A stretch of DNA of 33,670 nucleotides from Deltaproteobacteria bacterium (lineage in GTDB: Bacteria > Desulfobacterota > JACPFL01): assembly GCA_016183025.1 (NCBI GenBank), contig JACPFL010000026.1:14859-48528 (forward strand), in the 5' to 3' direction. The notes below the pieces were generated by a model, which was not told where the DNA came from, searched no databases, and saw only the letters and a program-made list of their open reading frames with translations. The number at the start of each line of letters is the position of its first letter. The stretch's first letter is position 1. A program made the translations under genes and the position numbers. Positions 7,501-15,067 of the stretch are shown piece by piece.

Positions 7501-9390
7501 CTCGTCCTCAGCGCCCGGCGCGGGATGCGGGAGCCCTGGGAGGCCGCCGAGTTCCGCCTGGAACGCGGCTCCGGCCTGGTCGGGTGGATTGTAGAGCACG
7601 GCCAGCCCCTCGGCCTGCCGGACGTGCTGGAGGATCCGCGTTTCGTCCTCAAGGACTGGGCCCACGACCGGGGGGTGACCTCGTACCTCGGGGTCCCCTT
7701 GCACTCGGGGGGGCGGGTCTCAGGGACGATCTCCATCTTCTCCACCCGGCGGCGGGTCTTCACCCAGGACGAGATCGACCTGGCCGTGATGCTCGCCGAC
7801 CACGTGGCGGTCGCCCTCGAGAACGCCCGCCTGTTCCAGGAGGTTCAGGCGCGCAGCGCGCGGCTGGAGGGGCTCATCAGCCTCAGCCGGCGGGTCACGT
7901 CGAGCCTGGAGCTGGAGGCGCTCTTCCAGGCCGTGATGGCGGCCTCCCAGCAGTTCGTCCCCGACGCCGTGATCCGCCTGTGGATGCTCGACCCCGAGGC
8001 GCAGGAGTTGGCCCTCGTGGGAGAGCTGGGGAGCCGGGTGGAGCACGGCGGGACGGTGCTGCGCTTCAAGCACGGCGAGGGACTGGTGGGCTACGTCTGG
8101 GAGCGGCGCGCCCCCTACACCATCGCGGAGATCTGCGAGGACCCCAAGATGGTCAACGTGGAGTGGGCCCGACAGGAGGGGCTGCGGTCGTTCCTGGGGA
8201 TCCCGCTCTGCTACGAGGAGGCCTTCCTGGGCGTGCTGACCATCGTGACCCGCGCGCCCCACCGGTTCGCCGAGGACGAGGTCGTCATCCTGCAGGCCTT
8301 CGCCGACGAGGCATCGGTGGCCCTGCGCAACGCCCAGCTCTTCGACGAGGCCCGGCTGAAGTCCCACCGTCTGGAGACGCTGGCCCGCCTCGGCCAGACC
8401 GTGAACACGGCCCTGGATTTCCCGCGGGTCCTGGAGCTGATCGTCGAGGCTGGGGCCGCCCTGGTCGAGGGGGCGGCCGTGCGCCTGTGGCGCTACCACG
8501 AGGAGTCGCAGGAGCTCACGCTCGTGGCCGAACACGGCTTCCCCCCAGGCGGAGCGTCTTTGATCACCCGGGCGCGTCTGGGCGAGGCGCTCGTGGGGGC
8601 GGTGGAGGCTGAGCGACAGGTCTTCATCAGCTACGACCTGCAGCGTGAACCCCGCTTCGCCGACAAGGCCCGCGCGGAGGAGCAGGGGCTGAAGGCCTAC
8701 ATGGGGATTCCGCTCCTGATCGGCGAACAGCTCGTGGGGCAGATCAGCCTCTTTCGCCGGACCACGCGGCCCTTCGGGCAGGACGAGATCAACCGGATGC
8801 GCATCTTCGCCAACCAGGCGGCCATCGCCCTGCGCAACGCCCGGCTCTTCGAGGAGCTCGAGGAGGCGAACCGGATGCTGCGGGCCCAGGCCGTCACCGA
8901 CGGGCTCACCAACCTGTACAACCACCGCTTCTTCCACGAGGCGCTCGCCAAGGAGGTGGAGCGGGCCCGGCGGTTTGGCACGTCGGTCTCGATGGCCATG
9001 ATCGACATCGACTTCTTCAAGTTCTACAACGACGCCAACGGCCATCCCCAGGGGGACATGGTCCTCCGGGCCGGGGCGGATCTGTTCCGACGATCGGTTC
9101 GGGGCGTGGACGTCGTGGCCCGCTACGGGGGGGAGGAGTTCGCGGTCATTTTCCCGGAGACGTCCAGGGAGGGGGCGTTGCTGGCAGCCGAGAAGCTCCG
9201 GGAGAGGTTCGAGCAGTTTTCCTTCCCCGGGGAGGAGACCCAGCCGGGTGGCCGGCTGACCATCAGCATCGGCGTCTCCGCCTACCCGGACGATGCGTCG
9301 ACCACCGCAGAACTCATCGACCGGGCCGACCAGGCGCTCTACCGGGCGAAGCGAGCCGGGCGCAACCGGGTGATGGCGGCGCAGAGGTGA
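4579..9390 (+). CDS. Membrane PAS / seven-GAF / GGDEF diguanylate cyclase, 1603 residues
   Basis: Predicted to make cyclic di-GMP from two GTP. Order: two transmembrane segments (about 15-38 and 55-75), a coiled stretch, a PAS domain (about 115-235), seven successive GAF domains (starting near 248, 405, 580, 750, 920, 1090 and 1260) and a GGDEF domain (about 1430-1600). The GAF units are joined by long helices ending in similar ENARLFEEV-type motifs, so they look like tandem duplications. The active-site loop is RYGGEEF (GGEEF at 1517-1521), and RGVD just upstream matches the RxxD product-inhibition site. The short gap between the two membrane segments leaves little periplasmic sensor, so sensing is probably cytoplasmic through PAS and GAF. 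ATG 4579 overlaps the HAD stop. No EAL domain is present. Confidence 0.93.
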   Translation: MRVGARIWYALSPLQRFAGVALALLLGVALAASLLLSSLLGETLLRKASAMLAERTSGRRMIWGLAFLAAAAVFLGLYRYVQRSFRFHQGVEGKLREHSRELEEQVEERIEAFRETAGFLQNIFDHSTDAIIGTDLEGTVIRWNRGAEQLYGWQAEEVLGRPLSIVPSGMEKELAQVRAAVRTGRTFAGIRTRRRRKNGTLVDVSVTLSPLYGASGRVIGLCGISRDISTLVHMEEELRERNQELQGLNRIMEAVSRSLELDEVLDVALEQVLAVTGLDAGYLRVLDAAGHYLPTMARRGCSEVFVRAHLGAHAPELVAGAVVAGRRPLVLDPQAEDLARDGTGPEEGLHAFACIPLLSKEQVLGVLGVGSRDPARRFSPRELDFLMSVGSHLGVIVDNAKLFAEVSRSRHELSISNVVSSTVGQSLNLDEMLNLVLMKVVELLEFEAGWIRLVGETPDELVLRAHVGISPESARVAKRRSAGRGLLATVLARGEAVAIDLRFTAPEVSSGLSRLVGIVTLVEVPLKSKSGVQGLMALGMRQPREISPSVLQLLQAIGSHIAVSIENTCLYQSAETRAREFRALYDVGKTVASTLDSREVLDRIAEQALEVIGAKHCAVFELDRDGWLYPRAARGISGEQPVLPVRLGQGASGAAALARRPVFSEDILDAPPPGYDDPVDAAGHTPREAIARWGLRSVLAVPLIRGDQVFGAICIFWDEVRPRSEGEVALLQMFADQAAIAIDNARLMEATRKSYRDLQVIHEITQAIDRGADLQSILQSAVDNVTRVVERARCFILLHDAAADDLAEVAHSERQAVEMEGLRMAVQTRSLTAWAFRERQTVVVEDPAEDDRTSEEILRRLGRRGVIAIPLLVGECCVGVFGLSDLDGPRRFTGEEVEKATLIARHASIAIARAQLFEEVKARSERLEVLAQVSRGLASTLELRPLGELVLDAIGRLLDVPIVNLWLEEPETGDLVLSARRGMREPWEAAEFRLERGSGLVGWIVEHGQPLGLPDVLEDPRFVLKDWAHDRGVTSYLGVPLHSGGRVSGTISIFSTRRRVFTQDEIDLAVMLADHVAVALENARLFQEVQARSARLEGLISLSRRVTSSLELEALFQAVMAASQQFVPDAVIRLWMLDPEAQELALVGELGSRVEHGGTVLRFKHGEGLVGYVWERRAPYTIAEICEDPKMVNVEWARQEGLRSFLGIPLCYEEAFLGVLTIVTRAPHRFAEDEVVILQAFADEASVALRNAQLFDEARLKSHRLETLARLGQTVNTALDFPRVLELIVEAGAALVEGAAVRLWRYHEESQELTLVAEHGFPPGGASLITRARLGEALVGAVEAERQVFISYDLQREPRFADKARAEEQGLKAYMGIPLLIGEQLVGQISLFRRTTRPFGQDEINRMRIFANQAAIALRNARLFEELEEANRMLRAQAVTDGLTNLYNHRFFHEALAKEVERARRFGTSVSMAMIDIDFFKFYNDANGHPQGDMVLRAGADLFRRSVRGVDVVARYGGEEFAVIFPETSREGALLAAEKLRERFEQFSFPGEETQPGGRLTISIGVSAYPDDASTTAELIDRADQALYRAKRAGRNRVMAAQR

Positions 9391-9399
9391 TCGAGGACG

Positions 9400-9681
9400 A
9401 TGGCCAAGTCGATTCGCTTCACGGTGGTCAATTCAGGGGGGCCGCTCGTGGCGACGGCCCAGGTTGAGCTGTTTCGGGGCGTCTATCTCGCCGGGTGGTG
9501 CGTGTTCCGGGAGGGGGATCGCGTGTGGGTCTGGCCGCCCTACCGGGAGGTGGTGGAGACCCCTGCAGGCGGGCGCCGCTTCGTCAGCTATCTGCGCTTC
9601 GACGACCAGAAGACCTTCCAGCGGTGGGCGGACCGGATCCGGGACGAGTACGTCAAGTGGGCGAAGACCCAGGGGGATTGA
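9400..9681 (+). CDS. Small SpoVG-like protein (93 residues)
   Basis: A soluble 93-residue protein with no signal peptide or membrane segment. Its pattern resembles the nucleic-acid-binding SpoVG family: an opening like IRFTVVNSGGPLVATAQVEL, a central strand pair ending in VWVWPPYREV where SpoVG has its LFVAMPSKR segment, and a closing helix with RIRDEYVKW, comparable to the C-terminal NEY helix of SpoVG. Identity is low, so this is a fold-level suggestion from reading alone. It sits ten bases after the diguanylate cyclase gene and overlaps the SAM hydrolase gene by four bases. It could instead be an unrelated small protein of unknown function. Confidence 0.7.
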   Translation: MAKSIRFTVVNSGGPLVATAQVELFRGVYLAGWCVFREGDRVWVWPPYREVVETPAGGRRFVSYLRFDDQKTFQRWADRIRDEYVKWAKTQGD

Positions 9682-10526
9682 GCCGTCCGCCTGGCCGCCC
9701 CTCCCGTCCCGGCCCGCTGGTCACCCTCCTTACCGACTTCGGGGCCCGGGAAGGGTACGTGGGGGCGATGAAGGGGGTCCTGCTCAGCCTCAACCCCCGG
9801 CTCCGCGTGGTGGACCTCTCCCACGACGTCCCGGCCCACGACGTGGGGGCTGGGGCGCTGCTCCTGGCGCAGTGCTACCCCTTCTTCCCTGCGGGGACGA
9901 TTCACGTCGCGGTCGTGGATCCGGGCGTGGGCGGCCCGCGACGGGGCCTGCTCGTTCAGGCCGCGGGGCAGTTCTTCGTGGGGCCGGACAACGGGCTGTT
10001 CACCCTGGTCTATGACCGCGAGGCGCGGGCTCGGGTCCGGGCCCTGACGCGCCCGGCCTACTTCCGCCATCCCGTCAGTTCCACGTTCCACGGACGCGAT
10101 GTCTTCGCCCCCGTGGCCGCCCACCTCTCGCTCGGCGTGCCGCCGACGCGGCTGGGGCCGGCCGTGGTCGACCCCGTGCGCCTTCCCTGGTCGCGCCCCG
10201 TGCCCGGCCCGAGCGGCGTCCGGGGCACGGTCATCCATGTGGACCGGTTCGGGAACCTGATCACCAATATCGGGCAGGAGTCGTGCGGAGGGCGGGAGGT
10301 GGCCGGGGTGGTGCTCGGCGGGCGCCGGGTGCGGGTGCATCGCACGTACGACGATGTGCGGCCCGGTGAGCTGCTGGCGCTGTGGGGGTCGAGCGGGCTG
10401 CTCGAGATCTCGGTCAGCCGGGGGCGGGCAGATCGCCGGCTGAGGGCTCGTGTCGGCACACGGGTGCACGCCCGGTGGCGCGGGCCGGCCCACGGGCGTG
10501 CGCAGGGGTCCGAATCAGAGCTGTGA
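9678..10526 (+). CDS. S-adenosyl-L-methionine hydrolase (adenosine-forming), DUF62/SAM-hydroxide adenosyltransferase family
   Basis: Members use water/hydroxide to split SAM into adenosine and methionine. Family motifs appear in order: LLTDFG near the N-terminus, DLSHDVPAHDV, VVDPGVGGPRRG, GPDNGLFT, TFHGRDVFAPVAAHLS, HVDRFGNLITNI and a C-terminal GELLALWGSSGLLEISV. The protein is about 282 residues, the usual size. Homology begins almost at TTG 9678, which overlaps the upstream stop (TTGA); GTG 9657 is an alternative. The 3' end overlaps the convergent CRP-type gene by 12 bases. The physiological reason for SAM hydrolysis is unknown for the family; SAM-using polyamine genes lie about 12 kb away but are not linked. 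Confidence 0.9.
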   Translation: MSRPPGRPSRPGPLVTLLTDFGAREGYVGAMKGVLLSLNPRLRVVDLSHDVPAHDVGAGALLLAQCYPFFPAGTIHVAVVDPGVGGPRRGLLVQAAGQFFVGPDNGLFTLVYDREARARVRALTRPAYFRHPVSSTFHGRDVFAPVAAHLSLGVPPTRLGPAVVDPVRLPWSRPVPGPSGVRGTVIHVDRFGNLITNIGQESCGGREVAGVVLGGRRVRVHRTYDDVRPGELLALWGSSGLLEISVSRGRADRRLRARVGTRVHARWRGPAHGRAQGSESEL

Positions 10527-11195
10527 CCCGAAGTTCGGCGGGAGGACCAGGCGCCGTCCGCTGAAGCTGAGGTGCCCTCGCTTCTGGAAGCGGCTCAGGA
10601 CGCGGGAGACGGTCTCCCGGGAGGTCCCGGCCATGGAGGCGATCTCCTGATGGGTGATGCGGCGGGTCAGCACGGTCAGGTCGCCCTGGCGGACCCCCTC
10701 CTTGGCCGCCATCTGCAGGATCACGCGGGCCACCCGGCCGAAGACGTCCAGCATGGCCAGGCTCTCGATCTTCTCGTCCGCCTCGCGCAGGCGCTGACAG
10801 AGGGCCTCGATGATCTTCACCGCCATGGCCGGGTTCCTGTTCAGGATCGCCAGGAAGTCGCGGCGGCGCACCACGAGCGCCTCCGTCGCCTCCAGGGCGA
10901 TGACCATGGCGGAGCGGGGCTTGCCGTCGAGCAGCGACATCTCCCCGAAGAAGTCCCCCTCGCGGAGCTCGGCCAGGATCAGCTCCCGCCCATCCTCGCT
11001 GTACAGGGTCACCTTCACGTTGCCCGAGACGATGAGGTAGAGGTCGTCTCCGGGCGCATCCTTCTGGATGATGAAGGCCCCTTTGGGGAAGGCCTTCGGC
11101 ACCGCCGTGGCCGCGAGCTCTTCGAGCTCGGCATCCCGGAGGCGCGAGAACAGATCGGACTTCTTGAAGTAGGCGAGGGGCTTCGTCTGCTGCAT
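10515..11195 (-). CDS. CRP/FNR-family transcription regulator with CRP-type recognition helix
   Basis: A 226-residue regulator: cNMP-binding domain (about 15-130), dimerisation helix, and winged helix-turn-helix (about 165-220). The phosphate-binding cassette GEMSLLDGKPRSA keeps Glu85 and Arg94. The dimerisation helix ends LAMLDVFGRVAR, very like CRP's LAFLDVTGRIAQ, but positions matching CRP Thr127 and Ser128 are Ala139 and Asp140, so the ligand may not be cAMP. The recognition helix TSRETVSRVL carries Arg193, Glu194 and Arg198, equivalent to CRP Arg180, Glu181 and Arg185. There is no FNR-type cysteine cluster. ATG 11195, with GGGGAG seven bases upstream, is preferred over GTG 11216. A perfect CRP-type site lies upstream of its promoter. 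Confidence 0.92.
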   Translation of the reverse strand: MQQTKPLAYFKKSDLFSRLRDAELEELAATAVPKAFPKGAFIIQKDAPGDDLYLIVSGNVKVTLYSEDGRELILAELREGDFFGEMSLLDGKPRSAMVIALEATEALVVRRRDFLAILNRNPAMAVKIIEALCQRLREADEKIESLAMLDVFGRVARVILQMAAKEGVRQGDLTVLTRRITHQEIASMAGTSRETVSRVLSRFQKRGHLSFSGRRLVLPPNFGSQL

Positions 11196-11284
11196 TGGCC
11201 TCCTCCCCGTCACCACGCCGCCCGCCCCATCCGGACCACACGGGCGCCGGGGGTCGGGCGGACCACCTCGCGATCCGCAGACCT

Positions 11285-11313
11285 AGTATATCTCCCGCCC
11301 CCGGAGGGGCCAA
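11285..11313 (-). promoter_or_regulatory. Promoter of the CRP-type regulator gene
   Basis: Minus strand: TTGGCC (11313-11308), 17 bp, TATACT (11290-11285). Transcription would start near 11278, leaving a leader of about 80 nt before ATG 11195. Confidence 0.6.
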
Positions 11314-11350
11314 GGGCTTCGCCAGCATGGCGCAGAGGGGGCGGGCGGGA

Positions 11351-11366
11351 TGTGATCCCCGTCACA
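11351..11366. promoter_or_regulatory. Perfect CRP-type operator TGTGA-N6-TCACA
   Basis: TGTGATCCCCGTCACA has two perfect CRP half-sites with the canonical six-base spacer. It is centred about 80 bp upstream of the predicted start of the CRP-type gene and about 175 bp upstream of the start for the sigma-54 activator gene. Because the neighbouring regulator has a CRP-like recognition helix, this is most simply its own binding site, giving autoregulation. Confidence 0.75.
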
Positions 11367-11497
11367 CTGCGGCCGGGGAGCCCGGCTGGCCGCGCGCCGC
11401 CAGGGCCCCACATGTCTGATCAGCGAGGGCGGAGGGCACATGACGTGACGAAGGCTCGCCGGGTTCGCGTTCAGGTGATCCGATCCGATACGTCGCC

Positions 11498-11527
11498 TTG
11501 ACACGGGAGACGGCTGATCCTTACAAT
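11498..11527 (+). promoter_or_regulatory. Promoter of the sigma-54 activator gene
   Basis: Perfect TTGACA (11498-11503), 18 bp, TACAAT (11522-11527). Transcription would begin near 11534, about 50 bases before GTG 11584. The rest of the 388-bp divergent region holds the CRP-type site and the regulator's own promoter. Confidence 0.65.
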
Positions 11528-11583
11528 GCGCGCGGTTTGGCGGGACGCCCGCGTGGTGGGCGCCGGGAGCATCGGGAGGCCTC

Positions 11584-12984
11584 GTGAAGGACATTCTCAT
11601 CGTGGAGCGGGACCAGGCCCTGCGCCAGCGCCTGAGGGAGTTCTTCACGGGGCTCGGCTATGACGCCGAGGAGGCGGCCGAGGCCACCGAGGCGGTGGAG
11701 AGGCTGGAGAAGGCCGAGTGCAAACTCGTCATCGCCGACCTCGAGGAGCCCCTGGAGATGGGCCTGGCGCTGCTCCGGCGGGTCCGGGAGATCAACCCGC
11801 AGATTCCCGTCATCTTCATGACGAGCCACGCGACCGTCGAGGGGGCCGTGGAGGTCATCAAGGAGGGGGCGACGGACTATGTCCAGCGGCCCCCGGTCCT
11901 CGAGGAGCTGCGCCTGAAGGCCGAACGGGCCCTCGACCACCACCAGCTCCAGTACGAGGTCGCCTACCTGCGCCACGAGCGCAACCTCATCTACCGGTTC
12001 GACGACATCATCGGGGAGAACCTGGAGATGCAGCGCCTCAAGGAGGTGCTGCGCAAGGTCGCCCCGACCAACGCCAACGTCCTCATCCAGGGCGAGACCG
12101 GGACGGGCAAGGAGCTGATCGCCGGCGCGATCCACTACAACAGTCCCCGTCACGACAAGAACTTCGTCTGCGTCAACTGCGCCGCGCTCCACGAGAATCT
12201 CCTCGAGACGGAGCTGTTCGGGCACGAGAAGGGCGCGTTCACCGGAGCCTACAAGCAGCGGATCGGCCGCTTCGAGCAGGCCGACCTGGGGACGATGTTC
12301 CTCGACGAGATCGGGGACATGAGCCTCGGGACCCAGGCGAAGGTGCTCCGCGTGATCGAGGGGCACGGGTTTGAGCGGCTGGGGGGGTCGCGCAGCATCC
12401 GGGTGGATGTCCGGGTGCTGGCCGCCACGAACAAGGACCTGCTGGACCTGATCGGCCGCAGCCTGTTTCGGGAGGACCTGTACTACCGGCTGAACGTGGT
12501 GGGGGTCCAGGTCCCGCCGCTCCGGGAGCGGCGGGACGACATCCCCCGGCTCGCCACCTACCTGCTGCGCAAGTGCGGGGCCGCCCTCAAGCGCCGCCTG
12601 ACGGGCCTCCACCCGGACGCGATGAAGCTCCTCGTGGAGTATGACTGGCCCGGGAACGTGCGGGAGCTGGAGAACACCATCGAGCGGGCCGTGATCCTGT
12701 GCGAGGGCGAGCAGGTCCTGCCCGGCGATCTCACGCTGGGTCCCGGCCGGCCGGTACGGGGGCGTCCGCCCGGCGAGGAGCCGGCGGCTCCGGCCCTGGG
12801 AGGCGAGGTTCGCCTGGCGGCCCTGGAGCGCCGCGCCATCGTGGCGGCGCTGGAGCGGGCCAACTTCGTCCAGAAGGATGCCGCCCGGCTCCTGGGGGTC
12901 TCGAGCCGAGTCCTCAGCTACAAGATCGACAAATACGGGCTGGACATGCCCCGGCGCCGGCGTTCTGCGCCTGGGGAGCCGTAG
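11584..12984 (+). CDS. NtrC-family sigma-54-dependent response regulator, orphan
   Basis: A 466-residue activator: receiver domain (about 1-118), AAA+ domain (about 140-370) and Fis-type helix-turn-helix (about 425-458). AAA+ motifs are intact: Walker A GETGTGKE (170-177), the sigma-54 contact loop GAFTGA (217-222) and Walker B with Asp241/Glu242. The receiver has the phospho-acceptor Asp52 and Thr80, but the acidic pair is Glu8-Arg9 instead of Asp-Asp, and the conserved lysine before proline is Arg102. Phosphorylation may therefore be weak or lost. GTG 11584 is at the natural start of the receiver. No histidine kinase gene adjoins, and no -24/-12 sigma-54 promoter was recognised in the window. 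Confidence 0.93.
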   Translation: MKDILIVERDQALRQRLREFFTGLGYDAEEAAEATEAVERLEKAECKLVIADLEEPLEMGLALLRRVREINPQIPVIFMTSHATVEGAVEVIKEGATDYVQRPPVLEELRLKAERALDHHQLQYEVAYLRHERNLIYRFDDIIGENLEMQRLKEVLRKVAPTNANVLIQGETGTGKELIAGAIHYNSPRHDKNFVCVNCAALHENLLETELFGHEKGAFTGAYKQRIGRFEQADLGTMFLDEIGDMSLGTQAKVLRVIEGHGFERLGGSRSIRVDVRVLAATNKDLLDLIGRSLFREDLYYRLNVVGVQVPPLRERRDDIPRLATYLLRKCGAALKRRLTGLHPDAMKLLVEYDWPGNVRELENTIERAVILCEGEQVLPGDLTLGPGRPVRGRPPGEEPAAPALGGEVRLAALERRAIVAALERANFVQKDAARLLGVSSRVLSYKIDKYGLDMPRRRRSAPGEP

Positions 12985-12988
12985 CCGA

Positions 12989-15067
12989 TCAGGCGCGCAT
13001 CACCTGGAGGCGCTTGAGCGCCTGTTCCACCTCGGTGGCCTCTGCCGCCGTCAGCCCCCCGCCGCCGTAGCGCACCCGGTAGTACAGCCCCGTCAGGCGC
13101 AACACCTCGGCCCCGGCCCCGCGGCTCCGCGCCAGCACGCCCCGCGCGAACTCCAGGGGCGTCTGGTGCGGTTCCCGCCGGAATCCGCGGCGGGCGAGCA
13201 GGCGCAGCATGCGGGCGTAGAAGGCCACCTCGAGCCTGGTCCGGCCCTGGCCGCGTGCTGGCCCCAGGGCGGGCCACCGCCGCCGGGCCAGGCGGTACGT
13301 CACGGCTCCCGCGACCAGGAGGGCGATGACGATGAGCAGCGCCGGGGCCCGCAGGGGGGGAGGCCAGCCCAACCCCGGCACCTTGAGACGCGGCTGGAGC
13401 ACCAGCGCCCGGGTCCCCTCCTGCCACATCTCCCGCAGCGTCCGGAGCAGGGAGAGCTGGTCGCCGAGCTGGTAGTGGATGACATAGCGGTTCCACTGCA
13501 TGCGCAGGGCGTCCAGGTAGTGCATGACCGTGGTGAACACCGGGACCGCCTCGACGTCCGCACGCGGGGTGGGGTCGAAGGGGATCCAGCCGTACCCGGG
13601 GAAGTAGACCTCCACCCACAGGTGCGCGTCGCGCTGGCGGACCAGGTAGTAGCCGCCCACCTCGTTCCACTCCCCGGCCAGGAACCCGCTGACCGGACGA
13701 CTGGGGATTCCCACAGCGCGGAGCATGAGGACCATGGCGGTGGCGAACTGCTCGCAGTAGCCGCGGCGCTGGACGAAGAGGAAGTCCTCCACGGGGCTGT
13801 ACCGCTCATCGCGGTCGATCTTCAGGCTGTAGCGCAGGCGACTCTGCAGGTAGCGCTCGATGGCGAGGACCTTGGCGTAGGCGCTGGGCCTTCCCTCCGT
13901 CAGGCTCCGGGCGAGCGCGGCGGTGCGCTCCTCGCCCGGGGGCACCTGCAGGTAGCGGTCCAGGATCCCGGGCGGGTACGGGGCGGTGTCCGCGGCCAGC
14001 TGCGCCCCGGAGGGCCGCGAGGGGTCGGAGTGCACGACGTAGCTGAGGCGGTCTTGGGGGAGAAACGGTAAGTGGAGGGCGTCTCCGAGGTCGGCGTAGA
14101 GCCCCGGGACCCCCTGCACCAACACCGGGCGGGGCAGGGCGAACAGCACCGTGGTGCTCAACGGCTCCAGCCAGACCTGCTGGCGCACCGTGGGCCCGGG
14201 CGCCGGGCTGCCCACAGGGAAGCCCCCCCGCCACTGCCGCAGGGGGATCAGCCCCCGGTACTGGCTGCGGCTCCACTCCCGGCCGTCGTAGTTCTCGAAG
14301 CTGATCCCCCGCCACAGGGGGCGGGTGCGCAGCGCCGCCCGGTCCTCGACCTCGATCCGCATGACGGCCGTGCTGTCCGAGAGGATCTCGCCCATCGTGC
14401 CGAGCTGAACCCTGTCGGAGAAGCCGACGACCTGGATGGCCGGCGTCGCGCGTTTCTTGAAGAACCCCGCGCCCACCCGCGGGATGACCACGAAGAAGGC
14501 GAGGGTGAAGATGAAGGCGGCCAGGGAGACCGAGGAGGTCACGACCAGGAACGAAGGGGTCAGGAGCGCGGGCGCCCTGACGGCCTCGGCTGGCCGACGG
14601 TCCATCTCGCGGCGGAGGTGAAAGAGGATCAGGCTCCAGGTGCCCACCAGCAGGTACAGGACGAAGATCCCCCCGAAGGCCACGGTGGTGGTCAGGGTCG
14701 AGGCGAGCAGCAGGAAGCAGAAGCTCAGGAGCTGGAGCCGCGCATGGTCCGAGGCGGACTTGGGCTGGAGCAGCAGGTGGAGCTGGAGCAGGATGAAGAA
14801 GTGCCCGAGGGCGATGAGGAACGGCTGCCCGAGCACGAGCAGCTCCACGGTGATCACCGTCAGGGGGATGGCGAGCAGGGCGTTCCAGACCCAGGGGGCC
14901 GGCCGGAAGCGGATGCGCCCGGAGTCAATCCCCCAGGCCGCCGTCACCCCGAGCAGCCCGACGACGAAGGTCCCCCGGCCGAACTCGTTGGTCAGGGCCA
15001 GGAAGGTGAACCCCAGCAGAACGTTGAGGGAGGAAGTCAGGCGAAGCGCCTCCGTCTTCGCCGTCAT
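12989..15067 (-). CDS. Transglutaminase-like membrane protein (TgpA/DUF3488 type)
   Basis: A 692-residue protein with a membrane-embedded N-terminal third (several segments within about 10-205), a large extracytoplasmic transglutaminase-like domain, one further membrane segment near 575-595 and a short DUF4129-like cytoplasmic tail. The thiol-protease-like triad is visible as Cys438 in RGYCEQFATA, His482 in RDAHLWVEV and Asp498 in PFDPTPR. Such proteins are commonly encoded with MoxR ATPases and DUF58 proteins, exactly as here. Its ATG overlaps the DUF58 stop (ATGA). The substrate and reaction are not established. It ends four bases from the convergent sigma-54 activator gene. Confidence 0.9.
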   Translation of the reverse strand: MTAKTEALRLTSSLNVLLGFTFLALTNEFGRGTFVVGLLGVTAAWGIDSGRIRFRPAPWVWNALLAIPLTVITVELLVLGQPFLIALGHFFILLQLHLLLQPKSASDHARLQLLSFCFLLLASTLTTTVAFGGIFVLYLLVGTWSLILFHLRREMDRRPAEAVRAPALLTPSFLVVTSSVSLAAFIFTLAFFVVIPRVGAGFFKKRATPAIQVVGFSDRVQLGTMGEILSDSTAVMRIEVEDRAALRTRPLWRGISFENYDGREWSRSQYRGLIPLRQWRGGFPVGSPAPGPTVRQQVWLEPLSTTVLFALPRPVLVQGVPGLYADLGDALHLPFLPQDRLSYVVHSDPSRPSGAQLAADTAPYPPGILDRYLQVPPGEERTAALARSLTEGRPSAYAKVLAIERYLQSRLRYSLKIDRDERYSPVEDFLFVQRRGYCEQFATAMVLMLRAVGIPSRPVSGFLAGEWNEVGGYYLVRQRDAHLWVEVYFPGYGWIPFDPTPRADVEAVPVFTTVMHYLDALRMQWNRYVIHYQLGDQLSLLRTLREMWQEGTRALVLQPRLKVPGLGWPPPLRAPALLIVIALLVAGAVTYRLARRRWPALGPARGQGRTRLEVAFYARMLRLLARRGFRREPHQTPLEFARGVLARSRGAGAEVLRLTGLYYRVRYGGGGLTAAEATEVEQALKRLQVMRA

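Noticed and set aside
6654-8612. Long open frames antisense to or out of frame with the GAF/GGDEF gene and other genes
   Set aside because: They are rich in Gly, Arg, Pro and Ala, as expected from alternate frames of GC-rich codons, and lack recognisable domains.
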